Source: Bin87 sp034423575 (GTDB lineage Bacteria; Chloroflexota; Dehalococcoidia; Lucifugimonadales; UBA3495). Taken from it: a stretch of DNA of 64,000 bases. Position 1 is the first letter of the stretch; each line of letters begins with the position of its first letter. A program made the translations under genes and the position numbers. Of this stretch, positions 54,123 to 62,071 are shown in pieces. Below the pieces are notes generated by a model. The model was given only the letters and a program-made list of their open reading frames with translations, had not been told where the DNA came from and searched no databases. Where the stretch lies: the NCBI GenBank assembly GCA_034423575.1, contig DAOUIF010000062.1:1-64000 (forward strand), given 5' to 3'.

Positions 54123-54437
54123 ATGCCGGTCCCAATCTACAACGTGCCCTTCGGTGAACCTGTGGCGGTGTTTCGCAGATTTGGATTTGAAGCAATCAGC
54201 CGCCGCCGGGGCAGAGGCAGCCATGTCATATTGTCTAATGGGGAAATAAGCATCACGCTAACCGATTGGGGCAGCCGGCCAATGCGTGGGCGCACATTGG
54301 GCAGCGCGGTGGAACGCGCCGGCATCGATGTCACCGCCTTCCTCTGGGCGCTGGGCCGGCACAACCGACGGGGACACCCACCACCCCGCGGCTGGCGGCC
54401 CGGTATGCCGGTGCCGGCAGAGGAGCGCGACCGGTGA
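54123..54437 (+). CDS. HicA-like mRNA interferase toxin
   Basis: 104 residues. The double-stranded RNA-binding-like fold of HicA is seen in VAVFRRFGFEAISRRRGRGSHVIL, with the catalytic His in GSHV, then ITLTDWGSRPMRGRTLGSAVERAGID. HicA cleaves mRNA on ribosomes. A basic, Pro-rich tail of about 20 residues (RRGHPPPRGWRPGMPV) exceeds the usual length. The order hicB-hicA is the reverse of the common one. It ends 10 bases before the convergent restriction gene. Confidence 0.82.
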   Translation: MPVPIYNVPFGEPVAVFRRFGFEAISRRRGRGSHVILSNGEISITLTDWGSRPMRGRTLGSAVERAGIDVTAFLWALGRHNRRGHPPPRGWRPGMPVPAEERDR

Positions 54438-54447
54438 TAGCAGATAA

Positions 54448-57400
54448 TCAGCCGTTGGCGCTGAGCAGCCGCGCTACTGCCTGCTCCACCGCCGCCCCTT
54501 CCGGCGAGTTGCGCAGCCACGCCCGCAGCTCCCGCCGCGCTATCGTCACCGTCAAGCGGTCGCCCCGTTGCGCCCGCAGCTCCGCCAGCCGCTGCGACGC
54601 GCCTAACGCCGCCGCCGCGCCGGCATCGGCTATCTCTTGGTGCAACGGCACACCAGCGTCAAACTCCGGTATCGGCAACTTCCACAGGTGCTTTTGCAGG
54701 TGGCGAGCCCCAAACTGTCCTTTGGGCATTAGCGGCTTTACCGCCTGATACAGCGCGTCGCTGTTGATGATTGCCAGCAGGTAATGGGCCTCATTAGTGT
54801 CTATGCAAGAGATCCAGAATAGTACGTTTTCAACAAAGGCTGCATCGTCCTGTAATATCGCAGCAGTCGGTTCGCCTGATTTAGTGTAGATCACACGCAG
54901 TGGCCTCTCGGCATTATTCTGCTGCCATTGCAGCTGCGACGACAACTTACCTTGGTAATCGAGATTCTCCAGAAGATTTAGCCTACTCCCAACACTCTTA
55001 TTGTTTTCCCACAATTGGCTGATGGTTTGCCATCGCCCCCTCATTCGTTGATCCAACCCGGCCAGCCGCACACCGCCGACGCCGTCGGTATCAACAGAGA
55101 ATTCGTGCTCTCCTTTACGCAACGGCAGGATCGCATTGAGTGGCTCCAGCGTGGCATAAGGAACCACCGTCTCTCCCAGATGCACGTCGTACACGTGCCG
55201 TCTTTCGATGGTCTGCTGGAAGATGCCAGCCAAGTCCAGGTCCTTCCAGGGGGCTTTGTCCTGGGAACCCCGGCGGGGGTTGACGGTGACGGTATCCCCG
55301 GCTTGGATCAGCGCTGGGTTCTCCGTTTCGTTGACGAAGAATAGGCAACGCGGAAATATGGTAGCTCCATTGCGGGCATAGCTTTCATAAGGGGAGTCTC
55401 CCGCCGCCGACGTATCGGTAATCCCGCTGCATACCCTTTGCACGTGGTCTGCGCCAGCCTGGCCGAGCCATTGCTCCACTGCGCCGGCCAGCGGCTCCGC
55501 GCCGCCGTCAACGCCGACCCGTTGGGCAAAAGCTACGCAGGACGCCACCGGGAAGAAAGTGTTGGGCTCAAGTTTCTCCAGGTCCCAGGCCTTTTTGTAG
55601 CCAAGGTTGACGGACAAGGCGCGCTCCACCTTTTTGCTCAAGTTGCCTTTGGGGGTCAGGGCGCGCTGTTCCCACTTGCCGGTGCGCCATTTAGCGTACT
55701 GGCCGGATTGCAGCGCGCTATGGGGCAGCACCATGCCGGTGACGCCGCCGTCTTTGAGATACAGGTCAACGCTGCGGGCGAAGAACAGGCCGGCCACGTC
55801 CTGATGGGTCGCGTAGTTTCCGCCGGTCCAGATGCCGTACTGTCGCCAGCTCTGGTCACGCAGTTCCTCCCGCAGGATGCTGGCGGTCTGATTATAGTTC
55901 AGCCACGGAGGGTTGCCGATGACCACATCAACTTTTGCGCGGCTCAGCGCCACCGGGCGCACCAGGTTGCGGGTGTAGTAGGCCCAGATGTGGTCGTTGC
56001 CGTCGTTGTGCAGTTGTTGCAGCGTGGCGATGGTCTCGGCCAGGGTTTTGCGGTCGCTCGTGCCGTGGATGCCGTTGTCGTCCAGCGCAATCAGCGGGTC
56101 GTGCCCCCCTTCAATCTCGGTGGATACCTGGTACATGAAGGCGTCAAAGTCATCGGCCCGGTCAACCAGCCCGATGGGAAATACCAGTTGCGGGCCGTCC
56201 TTGTCGGTTTCAATGGTGATCGTGTTGGCGGTTATGAGGTCCGGGGCCTGGTAGCGCAGTTGCAGGGCGTCGCCCAGATAGACCGGGGCTGAAATGGCGG
56301 CGTTGTAGCCGGCGGCGGACTCGATGGCAGTGCGGGCCGCGATGGCCCAGGCGGCCCGGGCCAGGTGGACGGCAGCCGGGTGCACGTCGATGCCGACGAC
56401 GGCGCTGCGCAGCCGGTCCAGGATCTCTTTTGGTTCCAGGTTGGACTTGCCGGCTGCATCCAGGAAATGGGTCACGGCCTCCACGATGAAAGTTCCGGAG
56501 CCGCAGGCGGGGTCGAGGACGCGCTGGTTGAGGGGGTCGGCAATCAGTTCGCGCACCATGGCCCGGGCCAGCCAGTCTGGGGTGTAATATTCACCGAGCT
56601 GCCGGCGCTCGTCGGCGGGGATTACGGTTTGGTAGAGGTTGGCGGCGATGTCGGGCGGCGCGCCGCGCCAGTCAAAGCGGGATACCAGTTGGGCCAGGCT
56701 GCGGATGAAGCCGTCGCCGCCGGATACTTCCGTGGGCCAGGCGAAGAAGTCCGACTCGATGATGCCGCTGAGTCCGGTAGCCGCTTTCAGCCGTTCGCCC
56801 TTCAGCAGGTCGCCGGGCTGCTGCGCCGCCAGGTCGTAGATGTTGATGCCGAAGGACGCCTGCACTGCCATCCCGATAACGGCGCTGAGGTAGGTATGGC
56901 GGACAAACAGGTCATCCAGCCCGTCGGAGGTTCCGGCGACTTCGCCCAGGGCGGCGCGGAGCAGATCGCCCCACAAGCGCCGCTTCACTCGCACGGTGTT
57001 CAGTTCCCGGTGTTGGTCGTACATCCAGCGCAGGGTAGCCAGGTTCTGGTTGGTGGCGACGCTGGCATCGCCGAAGTAACGGCGCAGATTTTCCCGCGTC
57101 GGGGCGATGTCATAAGCCTGCTCGGTGAGAGCAACATCTCGCAGCCATTCGTACAGCCGCAGGCCCTGTTGGGCAGTTTCAAAAACCTGGATGGGCGGGG
57201 TCAGCAGTTCCGTCGCCGTGTCGCCAATAGAACGCAAAATCCAGCGTTTGCCGTCGGTCAATATGCCGGTTCTGATGCCGCGTCCCCTGGCGATGGCCTC
57301 GGCCAGATAGCCGTCCAGCTGCTTGATGTAGCCGGGATTGACTACGGAGCCACTGTACAGGTTGCGTTTGAACTCGATGAAGGTCTCCCGCACCACCATG

Positions 57401-57621
57401 TCCACCCGTCCGGCCGCGCCGTCGGTGGGAGATTCCTCCTGATTAATCTCGGCGGGCCGGGCCAGATCGACGCCCAGAATGAAATCCCGGACGGCGCTCC
57501 TGACGTCGGTCTCGGAATGCCCCTGATTGTGCCGGCGCAAAACCTCGGCGAAGAGTGCGGCATACTCATCCGCTGCCAGATATCTGTCGCCAGGCTGAGC
57601 TATGTCTGCATTAGGAGTCAT
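54448..57621 (-). CDS. Type IIG restriction-modification enzyme (Eco57I-like)
   Basis: 1057 residues combining nuclease and adenine methyltransferase. The nuclease motif is D74 ... E83-x-K85 in GRVDMVVRETFIEFKRN. A helical connector leads to the N6-methyltransferase, with SAM motif LDPACGSGTF (369-378), IDVHPAAVHLAR, and catalytic NPPW (570-573). The C-terminal 450 residues are the expected target-recognition region, with NVLFWISCIDTNEAHYLLAIINSD near the end. One protein therefore cuts and protects DNA. Convergent with hicBA. The channel gene lies 129 bases upstream in the same direction. Confidence 0.9.
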   Translation of the reverse strand: MTPNADIAQPGDRYLAADEYAALFAEVLRRHNQGHSETDVRSAVRDFILGVDLARPAEINQEESPTDGAAGRVDMVVRETFIEFKRNLYSGSVVNPGYIKQLDGYLAEAIARGRGIRTGILTDGKRWILRSIGDTATELLTPPIQVFETAQQGLRLYEWLRDVALTEQAYDIAPTRENLRRYFGDASVATNQNLATLRWMYDQHRELNTVRVKRRLWGDLLRAALGEVAGTSDGLDDLFVRHTYLSAVIGMAVQASFGINIYDLAAQQPGDLLKGERLKAATGLSGIIESDFFAWPTEVSGGDGFIRSLAQLVSRFDWRGAPPDIAANLYQTVIPADERRQLGEYYTPDWLARAMVRELIADPLNQRVLDPACGSGTFIVEAVTHFLDAAGKSNLEPKEILDRLRSAVVGIDVHPAAVHLARAAWAIAARTAIESAAGYNAAISAPVYLGDALQLRYQAPDLITANTITIETDKDGPQLVFPIGLVDRADDFDAFMYQVSTEIEGGHDPLIALDDNGIHGTSDRKTLAETIATLQQLHNDGNDHIWAYYTRNLVRPVALSRAKVDVVIGNPPWLNYNQTASILREELRDQSWRQYGIWTGGNYATHQDVAGLFFARSVDLYLKDGGVTGMVLPHSALQSGQYAKWRTGKWEQRALTPKGNLSKKVERALSVNLGYKKAWDLEKLEPNTFFPVASCVAFAQRVGVDGGAEPLAGAVEQWLGQAGADHVQRVCSGITDTSAAGDSPYESYARNGATIFPRCLFFVNETENPALIQAGDTVTVNPRRGSQDKAPWKDLDLAGIFQQTIERRHVYDVHLGETVVPYATLEPLNAILPLRKGEHEFSVDTDGVGGVRLAGLDQRMRGRWQTISQLWENNKSVGSRLNLLENLDYQGKLSSQLQWQQNNAERPLRVIYTKSGEPTAAILQDDAAFVENVLFWISCIDTNEAHYLLAIINSDALYQAVKPLMPKGQFGARHLQKHLWKLPIPEFDAGVPLHQEIADAGAAAALGASQRLAELRAQRGDRLTVTIARRELRAWLRNSPEGAAVEQAVARLLSANG

Positions 57622-57750
57622 GACCGGATTGCAACCCCGATCCAGAAAATGCCACTTCTGGCGATGCTCATGGCGTCACGGTCGCATCTCAATGGCAAGC
57701 GCCTGGATCGGCGGAATTGTAGCATGGCGACCAGCTCTCCACCGCCAGGT

Positions 57751-58620
57751 TCAGCCCAGAGCCGGCGGCCAGTGCGATTGACGCCGCTGTATGTCGCTGC
57801 GCACCCAGCACGTGCTCAGTTCGACCTGGCCGGCGGTCTCCCGCGCCTGCTGATAGGCCTCCATGAAGTTGGAAGTCAGGATGCCGGCGGGCAATGCGAA
57901 CAAGCCGATGCCCAGCAGCGCGATAAATCCCGCCAGCGCCCGCCCGGCCAGGGTTCCCGGTACCACCTCCAGGGACGGCAGCGTGGTCAGGATCACCACG
58001 GAAGCCCATAGCGCATCACCGATGGACCCGAACTGCTCGTGGTTGCCGCCGGGGAGCTTCGTTTCCGCGGCGTGCAGCATGTAGCCGGCGGCCAGCCAGA
58101 ACACCCCCAGGGCCACCAGCATGCTGACCAGTTGCGACGCGGAACGCAGCATCACCCGTCCCATGAGCCGCATTGCCGGAAAACGGCGGCCGGTCATGAT
58201 CAGGCGGGAGACCAGGCGGAAGATCGGCAGCACTTCCACCTCGCCGAACACGATCATCACCACCAGAGTGGGCCAGATGGCAATAAAGTCAATGATCGCC
58301 GCGGCATTGGTGGTGGCGTAGCGCAACCTGCTGCGCCAGCCTCCCTGCCGGTAGTTACGGTGCCAAACGATGCACCAAAGGCGAACCACATACTCTGCGG
58401 CAAAGACGCTGACGAAAAAGAACTCGAGCTCCGTGTTGCCGATGGCAAGGTTGACCGCACTGAACAGCACCAGCCCGAAGATGGTGAAGTCCACCACCCG
58501 CGCGGCGCCGCCGCTGTCCGCCTCCAGCACGTGAAACACGGCGTGCTGGAGACGCACGTAGGGATTAGCATCAGGCAGCCGACACTGCAGCAGGGAGAAC
58601 CTGCCGGAAAATATCCCCAT
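57751..58620 (-). CDS. Kv-like six-helix channel with altered selectivity filter
   Basis: 289 residues with the layout of a voltage-gated K+ channel subunit: S1 about 42-60, S2 64-88 (FFFVSVFAAEYVVRLW), S3 100-126, S4-like 134-160 with Arg-rich IFRLVSRLIMTGRRFPAMRLMGR, and S5 165-184. The pore reads FGSIGDALWASVVILTTLP. S6 is GFIALLGIGLFALPAGILTSNF. The Kv filter TTVGYGD is replaced by TTLPSLE (212-218), so K+ selectivity as known cannot work. It lies upstream of the restriction-modification gene on the same strand, after repeat copy A4. Confidence 0.82.
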   Translation of the reverse strand: MGIFSGRFSLLQCRLPDANPYVRLQHAVFHVLEADSGGAARVVDFTIFGLVLFSAVNLAIGNTELEFFFVSVFAAEYVVRLWCIVWHRNYRQGGWRSRLRYATTNAAAIIDFIAIWPTLVVMIVFGEVEVLPIFRLVSRLIMTGRRFPAMRLMGRVMLRSASQLVSMLVALGVFWLAAGYMLHAAETKLPGGNHEQFGSIGDALWASVVILTTLPSLEVVPGTLAGRALAGFIALLGIGLFALPAGILTSNFMEAYQQARETAGQVELSTCWVRSDIQRRQSHWPPALG

Positions 58621-58640
58621 GGGTCGATGCGCGAGGGGTT

Positions 58641-58775
58641 GTCAGAATCAGGCCCCGTATCAAGTACGGGGTGACGTTATTTTAGGGATTGAAGGATTTA
58701 CCGGATTGGGCTTCCACCGCCATCGGACGGCTTCAATCCTGAAAATCCCCAAATCCGGCAAATCCTGATTCTGAC
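58641..58775. repeat. Dispersed inverted-repeat element, family A, copy 4 (composite)
   Basis: Left arm GTCAGAATCAGG and right arm AAATCCTGATTCTGAC. The left half is interrupted by a second palindrome, CCCCGTATCAAGTACGGGG, so this copy is longer (135 bases against about 90). The inner arms GGATTTACCGGATTGG / CCAAATCCGGCAAATCC pair well. Confidence 0.83.
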
Positions 58776-58784
58776 GATCCGGCG

Positions 58785-59531
58785 TTACATCGCCGTCCGA
58801 CCGCCGTCGATCACCAACTCGCTGCCGGTCATGAACGACGCTTCGTCCGACGCAAGGAACAGCACACCATAGGCGATGTCCTCGGCCTGGCCCAATCGTC
58901 CCAGCGGGGTGCGGTTCAGCCGGTCCTCCCGGCCGCCGGCGGCCAGCAGGTCGGCGGTCATGTCGGTCTCGATGGTGCCGGGATGCACGCTGTTGCACCG
59001 GATGCCGTCGCCGGCATGCTGGATGGCGGTGGACTTGGTGAACAGGCGCACTGCGCCCTTGGAAGCGGTGTAGGCCGAAGAAATGTGGTTGCCCACCAAT
59101 CCGGCCACGCTGGAGATGTTCACGATGGATCCACCGCCGTTGCGCCGCATTTCGGGGATAGCCGCCTTGGTGCCCAGGAACACGCCCTTGGCGTTGACGC
59201 TCATGGTGACATCCCAGTTCTCCATCGTGGTGTTCTCAACCCGCTCCGGCATGTATACGCCAGCGTTGTTCACCAGGATGTCCAGCTTGCCGAACCGCTC
59301 CACCGTAGCCGCGATGCCGTCCTTCCAGGACTGCTCGTCGGTCACGTCCAGGTGGACGTACAGGCACTCGCCGCCAAGCTCGTTGATCTCGGCTTCGACC
59401 TGCCGTCCCAACTCGTCGCGCAGGTCGCCGATGACCACCTTGCAACCCTCGCGGGAGAACATCCGCGCCTCGGTAGCGCCCATTCCCCGGGCGCCGCCGC
59501 TGATGAAAGCCACCTTGTTTTCCAGTCGCAT
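58785..59531 (-). CDS. Short-chain dehydrogenase/reductase, paralog 1 of a pair
   Basis: 248 residues: SGGARGMG cofactor loop, LDVTDE, NNAG, catalytic Ser in NISSVAG, Tyr/Lys in YTASKGA, and MTGSELVIDGG at the end. All key residues are present. It resembles closely, about two thirds identical by eye, the SDR at 61014-61766. The two flank a Uma2-family gene and a secreted protein on the same strand. Substrate unknown; this cyclohexanol-dehydrogenase-like branch often oxidises secondary alcohols. Confidence 0.9.
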   Translation of the reverse strand: MRLENKVAFISGGARGMGATEARMFSREGCKVVIGDLRDELGRQVEAEINELGGECLYVHLDVTDEQSWKDGIAATVERFGKLDILVNNAGVYMPERVENTTMENWDVTMSVNAKGVFLGTKAAIPEMRRNGGGSIVNISSVAGLVGNHISSAYTASKGAVRLFTKSTAIQHAGDGIRCNSVHPGTIETDMTADLLAAGGREDRLNRTPLGRLGQAEDIAYGVLFLASDEASFMTGSELVIDGGRTAM

Positions 59532-59549
59532 TTTGCCAGTACCTCGCTG

Positions 59550-60296
59550 TTATGTTTGCTGTCGCAGTTGCGCCAATTGCTCACGAAGCCGGGCGACTTC
59601 GTCTTCAGCAGCCTGCCGGCCGGCTTCGCTGGCCTGTAATGCCGCTTCGCTGTCTTGCAGGGCAAATTCGGTTTCCTGGTGGGTCCGGAGCCATTCGCCC
59701 GTCGCCGGGTCGTATAGCCGCAGCGTCAAGTCCGGCGCTACGGATAGATCCAGTCCCAGCGCTGCGCTGTGGGCGCGCAGATTGCCATCGTCGCCGGTCG
59801 TCAGCGGCTGCTCCCGGTATTCCGTACCGTCCAGCCTCTCCAGCACGAGAGCCGGCGTGAAGTAGTCTCCGGTCGGGTCGAAGCGCACGTACTCCGCAAC
59901 GCCCATGTCGGCGTAGATGCGGCGCTTTTCGGTGGCGTCCCGCCGCCAGGTTCGGGAAGAGGCGATCTCCATGATGAAGTCCGGGGCGCGGCCCTCCCGC
60001 CAGACCAGCCAGGAGTCCCGCGGGTGACGGCTGGTGACGCCAAAGACGACGAAGACATCGGGCGCTACCCTGACGTCGTTCCGGTTCATCCGGTAGTAGA
60101 TCAGCATGTCACCGCCGACGTAAACGTCCTCGCGCTCGTGGTATCGAACGCGCAGCGTGGAAACGGTTTCAGTCAGGGGCGTGTACTGCGCTTCGGATTC
60201 GGCCATGGGTTCACCGTCGGAGGATGAGTACTCGATGGTGAGATCATCTACCTCATCCTCGTAAGGAACCTGCACCTTTGGGGGTTTGCTGACCAT
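59550..60296 (-). CDS. Uma2-family (DUF820) PD-(D/E)XK-fold protein
   Basis: 248 residues. The core matches Uma2: RVAPDVFVVFGV, then FIMEIASSRTWRRDATEKRRIYADMGVAEYVRFDP, which carries the ExxS...D...K...Y pattern and its acidic active-site residues. The C-terminal 60 residues (SEAALQASEAGRQAAEDEVARLREQLAQLRQQ) form a coiled coil with heptads. Uma2 proteins are predicted nucleases whose role is unproven; they are often multi-copy in cyanobacteria and Chloroflexota. It lies 18 bases upstream of the SDR on the same strand. Confidence 0.85.
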   Translation of the reverse strand: MVSKPPKVQVPYEDEVDDLTIEYSSSDGEPMAESEAQYTPLTETVSTLRVRYHEREDVYVGGDMLIYYRMNRNDVRVAPDVFVVFGVTSRHPRDSWLVWREGRAPDFIMEIASSRTWRRDATEKRRIYADMGVAEYVRFDPTGDYFTPALVLERLDGTEYREQPLTTGDDGNLRAHSAALGLDLSVAPDLTLRLYDPATGEWLRTHQETEFALQDSEAALQASEAGRQAAEDEVARLREQLAQLRQQT

Positions 60297-60365
60297 CGGA
60301 GTAGCTCCAAATGTCTACGGAGGCATCAGGTAACGGTGGCTGCCGACGACCGTTTCGCATCATCA

Positions 60366-60992
60366 TTATAGGCGAGGCCGGCGCCGGATGCCCAAGGCTA
60401 CAGCGCTGGCCAGCAGGGTCAGGACGGCGATGTCCATTGGGTTGTCGTCCGTGTCTGCTGCCGCGGCGCAGGCGCCGCCGCCGGACGTTTCGTTCCCGGG
60501 GGTTACTTCCGGCTGCCGTCCCGGGCCCAGCGCCATCAAGTCCGCAAAAGCCCTCCACGCCGGGGCGGTGCGGCTGCACATCCCGGTGTAACCGTCAGTC
60601 GCGTAGACGATATACGTCTGGCCCTTTTTGAACTGGTACCCACATGATATTCCACTGTTCTCCGTCTCGACGGCGGTGGTTTCCCGGAGCGGTCCCTTCC
60701 AGACCCGGCTGACCCTGAACTCCACTTCCACCGGGTCGGCTGTCGACAGCCGGTACGGTGAAGTACCCTTGAACTTGATGGACGTCACTTTACCCGCGAA
60801 CACCGTGTCGGCCCGTTCCAGAGCCTCTGCCGGCGAACCGGACGGCGCGCAAAGGCAGGCGTGCGCGGGTTTCGGAGCCAGGAACAAACCCATCAAGGCC
60901 AGCGCACCGAACAGAATCGCGGCTACGATGACGAGACTGCCACGCTTGGCTTGCAATGACAAAATGGCGCGAGCGGCTCGCGAGGACATCAT
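60366..60992 (-). CDS. Secreted TIMP/NTR-like protein with C-terminal anchor
   Basis: 208 residues. A signal peptide (hydrophobic about 19-42) ends near PAHACLCAPS, where the N-terminal CxC of TIMP-like proteins begins. The domain continues VFAGKVTSIKFKG, VEVEFRVSRVWKGP, SGISCGYQFKKGQTYIVYA and CSRTAP, a widespread bacterial NTR-like pattern with four or more Cys. After a Gly-rich region (SGGGACAAAADT) come one hydrophobic helix and a basic tail RRRPRL, resembling CTERM-type sorting tails. Function unknown; probably displayed on the cell surface. Confidence 0.75.
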   Translation of the reverse strand: MMSSRAARAILSLQAKRGSLVIVAAILFGALALMGLFLAPKPAHACLCAPSGSPAEALERADTVFAGKVTSIKFKGTSPYRLSTADPVEVEFRVSRVWKGPLRETTAVETENSGISCGYQFKKGQTYIVYATDGYTGMCSRTAPAWRAFADLMALGPGRQPEVTPGNETSGGGACAAAADTDDNPMDIAVLTLLASAVALGIRRRPRL

Positions 60993-61013
60993 CGTCGCCG
61001 AATCACGGCGTTG

Positions 61014-61766
61014 CTATTGCGCGAACAAACCGCCGTCGATCACCAACTCACTGCCCGTCATGAAAGAGGATTCGTCGGAAGCCAGGAACAGCACGCCCCA
61101 GGCCACGTCCTCGGCTTGCCCAACACGGCCGATGGGCGTCCGGTCCAGCGACGCCCGCCGCGCCGCGTCGTCCCGCAGCAGCGTGGGCGTGGTCATGGGT
61201 GTCTCGATGATGCCCGGGTGCACCGAGTTGCAGCGGATGCCCTCGGCGGCGTACTGGATGGCCGTGGACTTGGTGAGCAGGCGCACCGCTCCCTTGGTGG
61301 CCCCATAGGCCGGCGCCCTCCAGCTTCCGATCAGGCCGGCCACGCTGGAGATGTTGATGATGGACCCCCCGCCGGCCTTGCGCATCTCGGGTATCGCCGC
61401 CTTGGTGCCCAGGAACACACCCTTGGCGTTGATGTCGAAGATGTTGTCCCACAGTTCTTCGCTAGTGTCCTCAATGCCGACCTGCCGGTAGATGCCAGCG
61501 TTGTTCACCAGAATGTCCAACTTCCCGAACCGCTCCACGGCGGTGTTGACGGCAGCGTTCCATTCGTCTTCGCTGGTGACATCCAGCTTCACGAAGACGC
61601 ACTCGCCGCCGGTCTCGTTAATCTCGGCCTCAAGCTGCCGGCCCTCATCCTCAAGCACGTCGGCGATGACCACCTTGCACCCCTCACCGGCAAAGAGCCT
61701 GGCCTCGGCGGCTCCCTGCCCCCGGGATCCACCACTGATCAGAGCAACCTTGTTTTCCAAACGCAT
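61014..61766 (-). CDS. Short-chain dehydrogenase/reductase, paralog 2 of a pair
   Basis: 250 residues: SGGSRGQG loop, LDVTSE, NNAG, Ser in NISSVAG, YGATKGA, and MTGSELVIDGGLFAQ. It shares long stretches with the SDR at 58785-59531 (for example VERFGKLDILVNNAG and NAKGVFLGTKAAIPEMR). It differs in the substrate loop after PGIIETPM, which suggests different substrates. It lies just upstream of the TIMP-like gene on the same strand. Confidence 0.9.
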   Translation of the reverse strand: MRLENKVALISGGSRGQGAAEARLFAGEGCKVVIADVLEDEGRQLEAEINETGGECVFVKLDVTSEDEWNAAVNTAVERFGKLDILVNNAGIYRQVGIEDTSEELWDNIFDINAKGVFLGTKAAIPEMRKAGGGSIINISSVAGLIGSWRAPAYGATKGAVRLLTKSTAIQYAAEGIRCNSVHPGIIETPMTTPTLLRDDAARRASLDRTPIGRVGQAEDVAWGVLFLASDESSFMTGSELVIDGGLFAQ

Positions 61767-62071
61767 GGCAATACCTCAACCCACAAATGCTGCTTGTACT
61801 TCGCAACGATTGTAACGTCAGCGGAAAGGTCGTCAAGCGTAGATCGACAGGGTGCTGGTTCCGGCGCGGGTTGGGTGAACGAGAACGGAATGGCTCTGGG
61901 GCCAACGTTCGGGTTGGGCTATACTAACGTGGCGACATTATCAAGAAAACGCCGTTGCACGCGCACCGTTCGCCCTGATCTGACCATAGTCTCCGGCGGC
62001 GATGGCGGCGACCTATCGAACAAGGAACGGACGACATCGCAACGCCTACCGCAGCGACAGGGCGCCGAGAG
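61767..62071. other. Intergenic region between divergent SDR and MFS genes
   Basis: About 305 bases. TATACT at 61919-61924 could be a -10 box for the MFS gene, but no good -35 precedes it. I see no gene or repeat. Confidence 0.4.
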
